A DNA stretch of 64,000 nucleotides from an uncultured Clostridium sp. GTDB lineage: Bacteria > Bacillota > Clostridia > TANB77 > CAG-508. Under the pieces are notes generated by a model. The model was not told the DNA's origin, searched no databases, and worked only from the letters and a program-made list of their open reading frames with translations. Below are positions 1 to 8,941 of the stretch, piece after piece. Both the position numbers and the translations under genes were made by a program. The stretch is taken from positions 1-64,000 of the forward strand of contig USFR01000006.1 in NCBI GenBank assembly GCA_900553945.1, given 5' to 3'. Every line of letters begins with the position of its first letter. The stretch's first letter is position 1.

Positions 1-1
1 G

Positions 2-241
2 GAGGCCATGGCCCAGGTGGGCGCCGTGGCCATCCTCTCCCTGCCGGAGAACCAGGGCAAGATCGCCCTGTTCGGCGGCGTGAAAAACGCCCGGTTCAAG
101 CGGCAGGTCATCCCCGGAGACGTTCTGGAGCTGGAATGTACCCTCACCAAGCGCCGGGGGCCGGTGGGCATCGGCGCCTGCACCGCCACGGTGAACGGCG
201 AGACCGCCTGCACCGCGGAGCTGATCTTCGCCATTCAGTGA
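2..241 (+). CDS. fabZ: 3-hydroxyacyl-ACP dehydratase FabZ, C-terminal part (5' cut by window)
   Basis: The reading frame is open from the window edge (Glu-Ala-Met-Ala-Gln-Val-Gly) and ends in TGA. The EAMAQVGA start, the KNARFKRQVIPGD core and the ELIFAI end match the second half of hotdog-fold FabZ, which dehydrates 3-hydroxyacyl-ACP in fatty-acid elongation. The catalytic His and Glu lie upstream of the window or at its very edge. Codon use is strongly GC-rich (C or G in most third positions), unlike every other gene here, so this gene probably comes from another genome or a transferred block. Confidence 0.85.
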   Translation, partial: EAMAQVGAVAILSLPENQGKIALFGGVKNARFKRQVIPGDVLELECTLTKRRGPVGIGACTATVNGETACTAELIFAIQ

Positions 242-290
242 CGGCCTCTCCCCTTTCGGATGCTCAAGCTTGTTATTCCAAATTACAGCA

Positions 291-315
291 CAGCAGCGGC
301 AAATTGCCGCTGCTG
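291..315 (+). terminator. Intrinsic terminator after fabZ
   Basis: A GC-rich perfect hairpin (stem CAGCAGCGGC, loop AAATT) is followed by TTGTTCATTT. It lies 50 bases after the fabZ stop and is the last clear GC-rich element before composition changes. Confidence 0.75.
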
Positions 316-693
316 TTGTTCATTTACGGATAGATGTCCGCCACATTCCGTCCAATGATCCTGCAAAGTGCCTGTTTTCTTCACCAAAATGCACAAAATT
401 TAAAAATTTTAATTTAATAAATTTTTTATACTAATTTTATATTTTAATATTTTTAATTTTTATGATTTTGTTTTGTAAAATTATTATATAGAATTTTTTT
501 GTAGAATTTTAAGTTTAGTTTTGAAATTATATTTATTATTTTTTAAAAATCTCTAATTCTTCAAAACTGCCCCTCTCTCCTATTCTCACATTTTTTCAAA
601 TCATTGAATATTATCCAACACTTAATTGAATAAATGACTCATTATTTTTCATACCTTCCTTTATTATTAATTTACCTAATTATAACTCCTCCC
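316..693. other. Composition boundary and AT-rich non-coding stretch
   Basis: Bases 316-385 are still of mixed composition; from about 390 the sequence is almost pure A/T up to the end of the next gene. I see no supported ORF, RNA gene or repeat here. The boundary could be an assembly join or the end of a transferred segment. Confidence 0.6.
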
Positions 694-1221
694 TCAGTCA
701 AATATAACAATTTTATTTCTATTTTCTATATCCTTAATTTTATCATAAACATCATACCAACTGTAACATCTATAAATATTTTCCTCATTGCATTCTTTAT
801 TATATCTTGCATTAAAGCATATAACTGGTATATTTTTTGATATATTATTTATATTCTCTACTTTATCTTCTATCATTATATCTATGTTATTTTGTAAACA
901 TATATCTAATTTATCTTCTGGACTAAATATAATTTTATCATAATATATTTTATTTTCCTCTAGCCATTTTTTAACTATTTCTCTCATTCTTTGTCCTTCA
1001 GCTGTATCTATATCGGTTAAGTACCTAGCAGTTATTATATATATTTCTTTTCCTTCATCATTCAATTTATTTATTACTTCACTAGCAAATTTTCTTGCTG
1101 GTTCATTTTTAGCATATTCATATAAATATTTTTCCCAAAATTCGTCTTCTGCTTTTTCGTCCACATTAAATATTTCTTCGATATCATATCTACAAATTAT
1201 AATCCAAAATAAAATTCTCAT
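694..1221 (-). pseudogene. 5'-nucleotidase-like HAD hydrolase lacking its N-terminus
   Basis: The protein resembles the C-terminal ~75% of an NT5C-type HAD phosphatase and is a paralogue of the N-terminal domain of the gene at 8942-10384. Both share the IYIITAR/IYIISGR stretch, a second-half LxNNIDIMIED motif and a similar tail. The N-terminal DxD segment that carries the phosphorylated Asp in this family is missing: the only available start (Met at 1221) overlaps the 3' end of the upstream acyltransferase gene and gives an unrelated leader. I infer that recombination removed the first ~40 codons. A catalytically active product is unlikely. Confidence 0.65.
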
Positions 1222-2200
1222 TCATTGCATAAATTTTCAAAAAAACTTTGCTACTATTTTCTATATCATACGAAATGTTAAAAATAGTTTCATAAGGATC
1301 TTCTTTCGTTTGCAATATTGAGTTAAAAAATTTGTTTTCGACTGATCTGTATTCTAAGATTTTATTTATTTCTTCTATATCTTTATTAAACCTATGTAAC
1401 ATTTTTTTTGCCATATCAAATCTAAATATGCTATTGCTACCATTATCTGTAACCTGTTTAAATATATATTGACCATGAATAAAATGATTAGTATGAACAT
1501 AGCTATCTTTTATATATTCTACATCTATATTGTCATTATGTACTTCAATTGATACAGCTATATTATTTTTTGTATCTATAGCATTAACATTATAACCAGA
1601 TGCTACTTTCATCTCTTTACATCTTTTTATTAAATCATTGATAGATTTAGCTTCTGAAATATGTCTTTGTGAAAAATATCTAGGTATATAATTAATATTC
1701 GTGTCATCATCATGGCAGTAATTAATTGTTTTTAATATTCCGTAGCTATTCCAACTTACTCCGTTCCCAAATGGCATATTATACATATCATTTGTAATAA
1801 ACCAATTATCATCATCAATTTTTACTTTACTCAAACAAAAATTACCTTCCATATATTTGTCATCTTCATTGTGTGAAATTATAAATTTTCCATTATTTTT
1901 TTTGCAAATAATAGTAGTACAATGTTCGAGATTTAAGTTCATTATTTCAGGACATAACATAGCAAAATAAATTATATGTTCTATACCTAATCCATCTGCT
2001 TTTCCTATAACTTCATCATAATATTTTGGAAAAGTTAATTTTAAGTTGTTAAATTGTTCTTCTATCTTTTCTTTAATTTCTATATTTTTATCAATTTTAA
2101 TTTTTATATTTTCTATATCTATTTTTACATTCTTTTTGAAATATTCACCTGAAATTTTGCCATTTTGATAAGGCGAATATTGTAAATTTAAAATTTGCAT
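1190..2200 (-). CDS. C45-family acyltransferase / Ntn hydrolase (AAT-like)
   Basis: A 336-residue protein with the pattern of the acyl-CoA:6-aminopenicillanic-acid acyltransferase (peptidase C45) family. The predicted nucleophile is Cys94 in HCTTIICKKNNGKFIISHNEDD (residues 93-114), which in the family becomes the N-terminal residue after self-cleavage. Gly/Asn-rich segments around NMPFGNGVSWNSYG (140-155) fit the acyltransferase core. No signal peptide. Family members cleave or form amide bonds on small acyl substrates; the substrate here cannot be read from sequence. The 3' end overlaps the truncated HAD fragment. TTTAATTTGC before the start gives no strong ribosome site. Confidence 0.75.
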   Translation of the reverse strand: MQILNLQYSPYQNGKISGEYFKKNVKIDIENIKIKIDKNIEIKEKIEEQFNNLKLTFPKYYDEVIGKADGLGIEHIIYFAMLCPEIMNLNLEHCTTIICKKNNGKFIISHNEDDKYMEGNFCLSKVKIDDDNWFITNDMYNMPFGNGVSWNSYGILKTINYCHDDDTNINYIPRYFSQRHISEAKSINDLIKRCKEMKVASGYNVNAIDTKNNIAVSIEVHNDNIDVEYIKDSYVHTNHFIHGQYIFKQVTDNGSNSIFRFDMAKKMLHRFNKDIEEINKILEYRSVENKFFNSILQTKEDPYETIFNISYDIENSSKVFLKIYAMNENFILDYNL

Positions 2201-2368
2201 TTAATTTTTTTCCTTCTAAATATATTTCAAAATTTTTTATCTATATTTTTTTATTCAATAATAAATTTTGAATGCTTATCTGACAAATATCTATAATTGT
2301 TTAATTATGCTTATATTATCATAAAGGAGAGAAATTATCAATTTCTCCCCTTCAAATTATAATATATT

Positions 2369-2678
2369 TTATTTAATTATCTTTAATGCTTCATTAGTCG
2401 TCTTATCTTTATAAGCCACCATAACACATTCCTGCTAATATTTCTATTGGTTCTCCTGGCACGATTATTAAAAATATTTGTGCAACTTGTAATCCAAATA
2501 ATGATAATATTCCCAATATTCCAAAATCTTCTACTTTTTGTTTAAATGCTACTTGTCCTTCAAGAGAAGATAAATTTTTCATTACTGGAAACAAGTAAGC
2601 TATAATCCCTATAATTAATATTAATACCATTATAGTTAATATAATTTTGAAAATTTTTACTTTATTATTTTTACTCAT
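2369..2678 (-). pseudogene. TVP38/TMEM64 (DedA-like) membrane protein, internally deleted
   Basis: The first 89 codons give an N-terminal membrane segment (residues ~8-32) and the VPGEPIEILAGMCYGG motif of the TVP38/SNARE-associated family, then a stop at 2409. In another frame the next bases encode AYKDKTTNEALKIIK and a stop at 2369, which looks like the natural C-terminal tail. The central ~100 residues with the remaining membrane helices are absent. The simplest reading is an internal deletion that also shifted frame. The function, probably small-molecule or lipid transport in the membrane, is lost. Confidence 0.65.
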
Positions 2679-3504
2679 ATAATACCTTCTTTTTTTCTAT
2701 ATGCTACTAATTTGTTTTTTCCATTACATTTATCATAATATTTTTTATTGCGGATATAGCATTTAATTTTGTCTTACATATTTATTTCTTAATATTTTAT
2801 TCTTCTTATATAATTTAATTGTTTTTATTAGTTTTTTTATTTTTAGTCATAACTTATTTTAATTTTTTATTCCAAAGCAACAAATTACACATTTTATATA
2901 AAAAACGTCTTAAAATCCATTTTGCGATTTGCTCTTAAAATGTTCTTATTTTGCAACAACAAACTATATGCTTTGAAAATAAAAATGGCTTAAAATCGAT
3001 TCTCGTACGTCATTATTTTGGCACTTTTTCAGTATTTTCAATAGCTTCAGCATTTTTTTAAATTTTATAAGAACAAGTGCAATTTTTAGTTTGTATATAA
3101 ATTTTTTATATGAATTTTATAAAATCAATTATAAATCTAATAAATCCATAAGCTATAATTTTTATAATTATGTATTAACGATTAACTTTATTAGTTTATT
3201 ATAAAAATTGCTTAAAATTGATTTTAAAGCTTCATATTTATAATAAAATATTATTTGTATAATAAACTAAATTATATTTACAAATTCATATTGGAAGCTT
3301 TTTAACTAGAAAATTTAGTTTATTAATTTAAAACTAAAAAATTTGTTTTGTACAAATGTTCGTTTTTTAAATTTGATTTTTAAAACTCTTGAATTGTTTT
3401 GATAATGTGATTACCTCCAAAAGCACTTATATATTGTCATTTTTCGACTCTTATGATAATATAAACCATAATTATAATATACAGAAAAATAGGAGAAAAA
3501 ATAT
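2679..3504. other. 825-base AT-rich intergenic region with degenerate direct repeats
   Basis: No ORF with codon structure or ribosome site is visible. Three related ~25-base stretches occur in the same orientation at about 2901, 2981 and 3203, with consensus AAAAAyGgCTTAAAATcgAT. Spacing is 80 and ~222 bases. They may be remnants of an old repeat family or decayed coding DNA. A weak promoter (TTGTCA at 3434 with an AT-rich -10) may serve the gene at 3505. Confidence 0.4.
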
Positions 3505-4368
3505 ATGTGGTTATATTGGTGCTTATTATCAACAATTATTAGTGGTTTTACCTCAATAGCATTAAAGAAATGTTCAAATAATGATTCAAAACAAATTGCA
3601 ATAGCAGGACTATTATTATATCATTTGCTTATGATTATAGTTAGTTTAATTGTTTACCCTCAATTTTTAACACAATTAAATATTATTGATTTTGTAAAAA
3701 TGTTACCCGGAATTTTACTACAATCAGCAGGATTTTATTGTGCTATTGCTTCTGTAAAATATGGAAAAATTTCAATAACATCATCCATAAAAAGAGCTAG
3801 AGTTGTTATAACATTTTTGTTAGGAATTATTATATTAAAAGAAAATTGTACAATATTACAATTAATATTTTCTATTATATTAATAATTCTTTCAATAATC
3901 ATAGCCAAGAGTAAAAACAATGAGAGCGTTAATAAAAGCTCAGAAAGAAAAGCTGTTTTATATTCTTGGGGTTTTGTATTTTTTAATGGTACATCTAGCT
4001 TTTTAAATAAAATATATGTTGCAGATTATCAAAACCCTTTATATGTTGTTTTCACTTTTGCAGTAGCAACTGTTATAGGAGTATTAATATATTGTTTGCT
4101 AACTAAACAATGGAATTATATAGATATACGAAAGATAAATAACAAAAAATATTTTATATTACAGTCTTTATTGGATGTATCATCATCTATATTTAATAGA
4201 TTTTCTTTGTTAGATGGAAATGTTTCAATAACTTCTGTAATAAATTCTAGCTCTATTGTAATTACTCTTATAGCTGCTAGATTTATTTTAAAAGAAAAAT
4301 TAAGTTGGCAAAAATATATTATGATATTTGGAATAACTATATGTGTGTTTATTTTAGCTATATTATAA
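3505..4368 (+). CDS. EamA/DMT-superfamily transporter
   Basis: A 287-residue, very hydrophobic protein with about ten predicted membrane helices in two repeats of five, the usual layout and length of drug/metabolite exporters of the EamA family. The first repeat ends near residue 130 with a KSKNN loop; the second ends with SVINSSSIVITLIAARFILKEKL-type helices at the C-terminus. AGGAG at 3491 sits nine bases before the ATG. The gene stands alone on the plus strand and shares a bidirectional terminator with the converging GNAT gene. The substrate is unknown. Confidence 0.85.
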   Translation: MWLYWCLLSTIISGFTSIALKKCSNNDSKQIAIAGLLLYHLLMIIVSLIVYPQFLTQLNIIDFVKMLPGILLQSAGFYCAIASVKYGKISITSSIKRARVVITFLLGIIILKENCTILQLIFSIILIILSIIIAKSKNNESVNKSSERKAVLYSWGFVFFNGTSSFLNKIYVADYQNPLYVVFTFAVATVIGVLIYCLLTKQWNYIDIRKINNKKYFILQSLLDVSSSIFNRFSLLDGNVSITSVINSSSIVITLIAARFILKEKLSWQKYIMIFGITICVFILAIL

Positions 4369-4397
4369 AATTTGCCCATTCTTTAAATTTTTTAATC

Positions 4398-4448
4398 AAA
4401 TACACATAGTGCAATTATCATCTCTAATAATTATACTATGTGTATTTT
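4398..4448. terminator. Bidirectional terminator
   Basis: Long inverted repeat AAATACACATAGT...ACTATGTGTATTT, flanked by A and T runs, placed between two converging genes (DMT transporter and GNAT). Confidence 0.75.
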
Positions 4449-4454
4449 ATAATT

Positions 4455-4898
4455 CTATAAAAGTTCTTTTATAAAAGCTTTTTCTGCATTCATATCATAC
4501 CCTAATCTTTTATAAAATGCGTGTGCTCCTACATTATCACTTTTAGATGTAAAATAAATTAATTCACAATTATTTTCCCTAGCAATTTCTTCTATTTTCT
4601 CAAAGAGCTTAGTGCCAATTCCACTATGCCTATAATCTGGATGAGTTCCAACCCACCATAAAGTCATAAAAGGATTTTTTCCATCAAACAAATTATAAGC
4701 CATAGTTACAGATGTGTATCCGACAATTTTTCCTTCCGATTTAGCTACTAAAAATCTATACATATTTTTATTTTTATATAATTTTAAATATAAATCTTTT
4801 ACATCATCTAAACCGTATTCTTCATTAAATATAATCTTATTAAGGTTGTAACATTCTTCAATATCCTCATACTTTAAATCTTCAATAATTATTTCCAT
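4455..4898 (-). CDS. GNAT-family N-acetyltransferase
   Basis: A single-domain 147-residue GNAT protein. The acetyl-CoA pyrophosphate-binding motif A is visible as VGTHPDYRHSGIGTKL (residues ~83-98), followed by the NVGAHAFYKRLGY motif B typical of the fold. Family members acetylate amino groups of small molecules or protein N-termini; the substrate cannot be predicted. It lies downstream of the histidine-phosphatase gene on the same strand with a 67-base gap and ends at the bidirectional terminator. Confidence 0.85.
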   Translation of the reverse strand: MEIIIEDLKYEDIEECYNLNKIIFNEEYGLDDVKDLYLKLYKNKNMYRFLVAKSEGKIVGYTSVTMAYNLFDGKNPFMTLWWVGTHPDYRHSGIGTKLFEKIEEIARENNCELIYFTSKSDNVGAHAFYKRLGYDMNAEKAFIKELL

Positions 4899-4965
4899 AA
4901 ATCAATCCCTCATTTCAACAAATTATTTATCTTTTTTAAATTTTCATCACCATTTATAACACATC

Positions 4966-5490
4966 TTATAGCTCATACTTCTTTATTTCACAGTTTTTTA
5001 GTCCTCTATTTAAAAATTCACCATCTTTTATCCCTTCAAAATATCCATTAAATGCTTTTGATACTCCACTATGAGCAACTATCAAAACATTTTCATAATC
5101 CTTTGTTTTTAATTCATCTAAAAAATTATATACTCTATCAAAAAATGATTTTATATTTTCTGAAGTTCCATATTTTATTGTAGTGTTGTAGTTCCAATAC
5201 TCTTCTCTGTTTGTTACGGCTAAAGGGTATCCACTTAAATCTCCACATCCTCTTTCTTTAATTCTTTCATCATATATAATCTTTTGATTGTTTACATTTA
5301 TTATATCTGCAGTGTGTTTTGCTCTTTTAAGTGGTGAACATATAATCACATCAAATTTAATACTGTTTATTTGTTCTCTTAAATTTTCAGCTTGTTGCAC
5401 TCCCAAAATAGTTAAATCTTCATCATTACTATTGTATTGTCCTAAAGCATTGTGAGGAACTTGTCCATGTCTTACTATATATACATTCAT
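4966..5490 (-). CDS. Histidine phosphatase family protein (phosphoglycerate-mutase fold)
   Basis: 174 residues. The RHG signature is at residues 7-9, with His8 the predicted phospho-acceptor. The second conserved Arg is in SPLKRAKHT, the Glu in ERGCGDLSG and the second catalytic His in VAHSG, so all core residues of branch-1 histidine phosphatases are present. Members dephosphorylate small metabolites. The start ATG overlaps the TGA stop of the upstream MFS frame (ATGA), so the gene was translationally coupled to it and belonged to an operon with the MATE-like and MFS genes. Confidence 0.85.
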   Translation of the reverse strand: MNVYIVRHGQVPHNALGQYNSNDEDLTILGVQQAENLREQINSIKFDVIICSPLKRAKHTADIINVNNQKIIYDERIKERGCGDLSGYPLAVTNREEYWNYNTTIKYGTSENIKSFFDRVYNFLDELKTKDYENVLIVAHSGVSKAFNGYFEGIKDGEFLNRGLKNCEIKKYEL

Positions 5491-6643
5491 ATTTTTCTCC
5501 TTGCTATTAAATTCAATATTCCAAATAAAATTATCATAACTCCAATTATTATATACATAAAACTAATACTTATAAATCTTAATAAAATAGTCATTAAAAA
5601 ACTAAATATAACACCAAATAAATTTAAAACAAATTGATTAATTGATTCAACTGTAACTCTTGACTTTGATGAAATATTGTTATGTAGTTCGGACATCATA
5701 ATGTTTTCAAAACTTTCTGAAAAAATATAAATTAACAATATAAATACTATCCCTATGTAGTTATTTAATAATCCAACTAATAATATACAAATTCACGATA
5801 TAATAGGATTTATATTTAATACAAATTGATATTTTTCTTTATTAACTTTACTACCAATATAACTTCCTATAATGCAAAATAATAATATAAGAGAAGTATA
5901 AATTCCAATTATAAATACCGATATACCAATATTAGCAGAATATTCAGGATGGCTTTCTTCCATTAATTTTATCCCTGAGAATAAAACTGCATTTATTAAC
6001 ATTAATTTTAATAAATATTTATTATTTACTACTTCTTTAATTCCATTTTTTAAAATCGAAACATTATTTTCAATATTTATATTTTTTATGGTTTCATTTG
6101 TTTTTATCATAAGCAAGATTAAAAAATCAATAACAAAAGGAATTATGGTAATATAATATGTATATACTAAACCAAATTTTTGACCGATATATCCTCCAAT
6201 TATCATTGCGATCATATATGAAACATTATAAAAAAATGAATTATAAAATAACAATTTCTTAAACTTATGTTTATCACTAAGACTTTCATACAATATTGAA
6301 TTTACAATTCCTGAATTTAGCGAATTATTCATTGCATTTATTACTATTGCTATTAAGAATGAATAATAACTATATGAATTGATAAAAAAAATAGTTGATG
6401 TAATAAATAATATATTACTAATTAGTAACAACATCTTTTTACTATATTTGTCTGCAATAATTCCAAATGGAATTTCTAGTAATAATCTAATACCAAATGC
6501 TATTCCTACAAAACTAATATATTGACTTGATGTCAATCATCTTTCTATGTAAAATAATGTATCACAAATATAATACAAAATGAAAGTGGATAAAAATGTA
6601 TGTAAATTAAAATTATATTTCGTTGTTTTTTTATAGTATCCAT
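5487..6643 (-). pseudogene. MFS transporter with one frameshift and two internal TGA codons
   Basis: The intended start is the ATG at 6641-6643, one base after the stop of the upstream gene. The frame breaks at an A7 run (T7 at 6626-6632 on the plus strand); with one more A it continues as a normal MFS N-terminus. In-frame TGA codons lie at 6537-6539 (IER*LTSSQ) and 5793-5795 (NPIIS*ICILL), both at places where Trp would fit. Between and after them the protein is an ordinary MFS permease (FGIIADKYSKK loop 2-3 motif, about 11-12 helices). The gene's own stop is TGA overlapping the next ATG, so TGA is not recoded. Most likely a young pseudogene. Confidence 0.75.
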
Positions 6644-6644
6644 T

Positions 6645-7817
6645 CTATAATTTCATCTCCATATTAAGTTTATTTTTACTAATTATATACTGCATTGATA
6701 CTAATTGGTATATTGCAGATACCGCTAGTCCAATTGATGTACAAAATGGAGATGCAATAAAGGAGCAAAATATTCTTAAAGTATTTGCAATTTGCTTACT
6801 TATTGTTGCTTTCATTGCAGAATATTCCATCTGTACAAATGTTAATTTAGTTATATAAAATGGATATAAATACATGCATATCAATTCTATACCTGCTACA
6901 ATTAACGTTGCTATTATATCAACTTTATAAAATGGATATAGTATAATCCACATTATAATACTTGATATAATCAATAGCCATACTAATTTTCTGCTATTTT
7001 TCATATGCTCTTTATACGAAAATTCTTTTTTTGCAATATCAATTTGTGCCACTGTTTTTATTGCATCTGAAATATCCCATTGCGTGTCTGTTATTAATGT
7101 TCCAAATGATATTGCCAAAATGTATTTTTCGCCAAAATCAAATGAATTTTTAAAGCCAAATAAATAAATTATAAACATGCTGATTTCTGCAAATAAATCC
7201 ACAGAATCATATTTTATACAGTTAATAATATTTATTCCAAATTTCGTTTTTTCTATTGTTCTAGACATCATAATAATAACAAAAATACTTGTACATATTA
7301 ATGAAACCATAACAATCTTCATTTGTTCTTTTGTTATTATACTCATTACAATTAATGATAAAAAGTTTATCAAATTGAATAATAAACTGTATTTATTCGC
7401 TCTTTTGTTTTCTTTTTCAAAATATAATTTGCATAAAGATAATTTTAATAGTAACTGGAAAAACATTTGTATAACGGCATATACTCCAAATATTTTATAT
7501 GTGTCAATATCCATATTCATAAATGATATGTATTTATCTATATTTATTGCGATACTTCCTAATATTATTAATCCTGTACCTGCTCCTAATACTACTCCTG
7601 AAAAAATGCTATTCTCATTTTTATCCTTAATCGCACTTATATTCGCACCTGTTCCAAAAACACTTTGTATAGCAGTTATAATAAATTGCGTTGGATATAT
7701 TAATGAAAATATATTAATTAGGTTTTTATCAACTAATATTCCAAGTAAAAACCAACCTAAAATTGGAGTAACAGAAGTTACTAATGTATCAAAGCCTATC
7801 CTCAATAATCTGTTCAT
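6645..7817 (-). CDS. MATE-like multidrug/flippase-type membrane protein
   Basis: A 390-residue polytopic protein with about 12 predicted helices. The N-terminal region (DTLVTSVTPILGWFLLGILVDKN and FGTGANISA) resembles MATE/MOP-superfamily exporters, although it is shorter than typical MATE proteins (~450). No motif identifies the substrate. It is the first gene of a three-gene operon with the MFS gene (one-base spacing) and the histidine phosphatase. A 232-codon antisense frame inside it is only a shadow. Confidence 0.6.
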   Translation of the reverse strand: MNRLLRIGFDTLVTSVTPILGWFLLGILVDKNLINIFSLIYPTQFIITAIQSVFGTGANISAIKDKNENSIFSGVVLGAGTGLIILGSIAINIDKYISFMNMDIDTYKIFGVYAVIQMFFQLLLKLSLCKLYFEKENKRANKYSLLFNLINFLSLIVMSIITKEQMKIVMVSLICTSIFVIIMMSRTIEKTKFGINIINCIKYDSVDLFAEISMFIIYLFGFKNSFDFGEKYILAISFGTLITDTQWDISDAIKTVAQIDIAKKEFSYKEHMKNSRKLVWLLIISSIIMWIILYPFYKVDIIATLIVAGIELICMYLYPFYITKLTFVQMEYSAMKATISKQIANTLRIFCSFIASPFCTSIGLAVSAIYQLVSMQYIISKNKLNMEMKL

Positions 7818-7963
7818 TTCTTGTTCCTTTTTTATTATTTTTAATTTTATAGCTCATGTTTCTTTATTGCTTTGAAAAATATTAAATTTTGCTATTTTTA
7901 CAATTATTTTTAATTCTACCATAAAGCCAGTCAAAAAGAAAGTAAAAATAAATAAAACAAAAA

Positions 7964-7987
7964 GTTGAGACTTTAAATTATCTCAAC
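7964..7987 (-). terminator. Terminator of the small gene at 8000
   Basis: On the minus strand GTTGAGA and TCTCAAC arms enclose a ten-base loop, followed by TTTTTGTTTTATTT. It lies 13 bases after the stop codon. Confidence 0.8.
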
Positions 7988-7999
7988 CCTTTGCTTTAT

Positions 8000-8188
8000 T
8001 TAATTCTGTTCAGGTCTTGCGTCCAATTTTTTGTACTCAGGCCAATTCTCAGAAACTGGTCTTTCAGGATGAGTTTCTCTAGCTCTCTCCCAAAGTCCTT
8101 TAATTCTTTCTGTCGGATCTTCATTTTTGCTGACTTTTATACTTCCAATGTTGCACTTCTCATTCCGATTAAATTTTACCTTCGCCAT
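8000..8188 (-). CDS. Small charged hypothetical protein (62 aa)
   Basis: I do not recognise a family. The protein is 62 residues, rich in Lys, Arg, Glu and Pro, with no membrane segment and one Cys (residue 12), and ends in an extended tail (HPERPVSENWPEYKKLDARPEQN). A strong AAGGAGG ribosome site lies nine bases before the ATG, a consensus-like promoter lies at 8262-8290 and a clear terminator follows. Base composition is less AT-rich than neighbours. A hairpin in the leader (GAAACC/GGTTTC at 8222-8243) may affect expression. The evidence for a real, monocistronic gene is good even though the function is unknown. Confidence 0.7.
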   Translation of the reverse strand: MAKVKFNRNEKCNIGSIKVSKNEDPTERIKGLWERARETHPERPVSENWPEYKKLDARPEQN

Positions 8189-8261
8189 GTTGTAATCCTC
8201 CTTAAAATTTTTTGGAGTCTTGAAACCATTATTTTTTGGTTTCTAAAAATTATCCTTTATT

Positions 8262-8290
8262 ATTATAGCATAATTTTACATAATATTCAA
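8262..8290 (-). promoter_or_regulatory. Promoter of the small gene at 8000
   Basis: TTGAAT (8285-8290), a 17-base spacer and TATAAT (8262-8267). The transcript would have a ~70-base leader containing a 6-bp hairpin at 8222-8243. Confidence 0.65.
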
Positions 8291-8293
8291 TAT

Positions 8294-8902
8294 TTACAAA
8301 TTATCCTTTATTTCTGGGAATAAATCATATAAATTATATCCTAACAATTCATCAAAATATTTCTTTAATTTATAAGTTTCTTTAATATGATACTGTGTAT
8401 TTGAATATGCTCCTCTTCTAATCATAATATCTATCAATCTTTTATCAATTGTAAATACTCCTCCACCTTGAGGACACATTAAATCACATAAATTTACTAT
8501 TTTTTCCTCTATTGTATATTTATGTTTTTTTACAAATTCAGCTATTAAAGGTTTATCTTTTGGATTTGGAACTCCTCCAGCAGTACAAATAATATCATTA
8601 TTCAAATATGAATGTGTTATACATATATCGCAATATTCCTCGTCATACCCTTTATCTTTTAAATAATTATAACCTGTCATCTCATGTCCATGAGGCTCTC
8701 CGTTGTATTTACCAATATCATGTAAATATCCTAGAGTTATTGTTTTATCTATATTTACATTATAACCTTTTTCATTTAATGCTTTTGCTATCTTTCCTGC
8801 ACTATTGCCAACACTTATACAATGCTCTATCCATCTATCACTTTCAGTCTTTCCTCTAAAACTTTCTAATATATTTTTTGCTTCATTACTTGTTAGTTTC
8901 AT
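8294..8902 (-). CDS. HD-domain phosphohydrolase
   Basis: 202 residues with a full HD-domain signature: His27, the His61-Asp62 pair in GYLHDIGK and His71/His73 in EPHGHEMTG. These metal-binding residues define hydrolases of nucleotides or phosphate esters. It starts 39 bases after the nucleotidase-nucleoside hydrolase fusion on the same strand, which suggests joint expression in nucleotide turnover. The exact substrate is unknown. Confidence 0.8.
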   Translation of the reverse strand: MKLTSNEAKNILESFRGKTESDRWIEHCISVGNSAGKIAKALNEKGYNVNIDKTITLGYLHDIGKYNGEPHGHEMTGYNYLKDKGYDEEYCDICITHSYLNNDIICTAGGVPNPKDKPLIAEFVKKHKYTIEEKIVNLCDLMCPQGGGVFTIDKRLIDIMIRRGAYSNTQYHIKETYKLKKYFDELLGYNLYDLFPEIKDNL

Positions 8903-8941
8903 GTTTTATGCTCCTTTATTCATGAATTTTTTGTATACATC

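Noticed and set aside
5487..6643. TGA read as tryptophan (alternative genetic code)
   Set aside because: Trp is encoded by TGG in other genes, TGA ends several intact genes (yabP, the radical SAM gene) and RF2 is regulated through TGA.
7177..7875. 232-codon plus-strand frame
   Set aside because: It lies antisense inside the MATE-like gene, has no ribosome site and shows only mirror-image composition.
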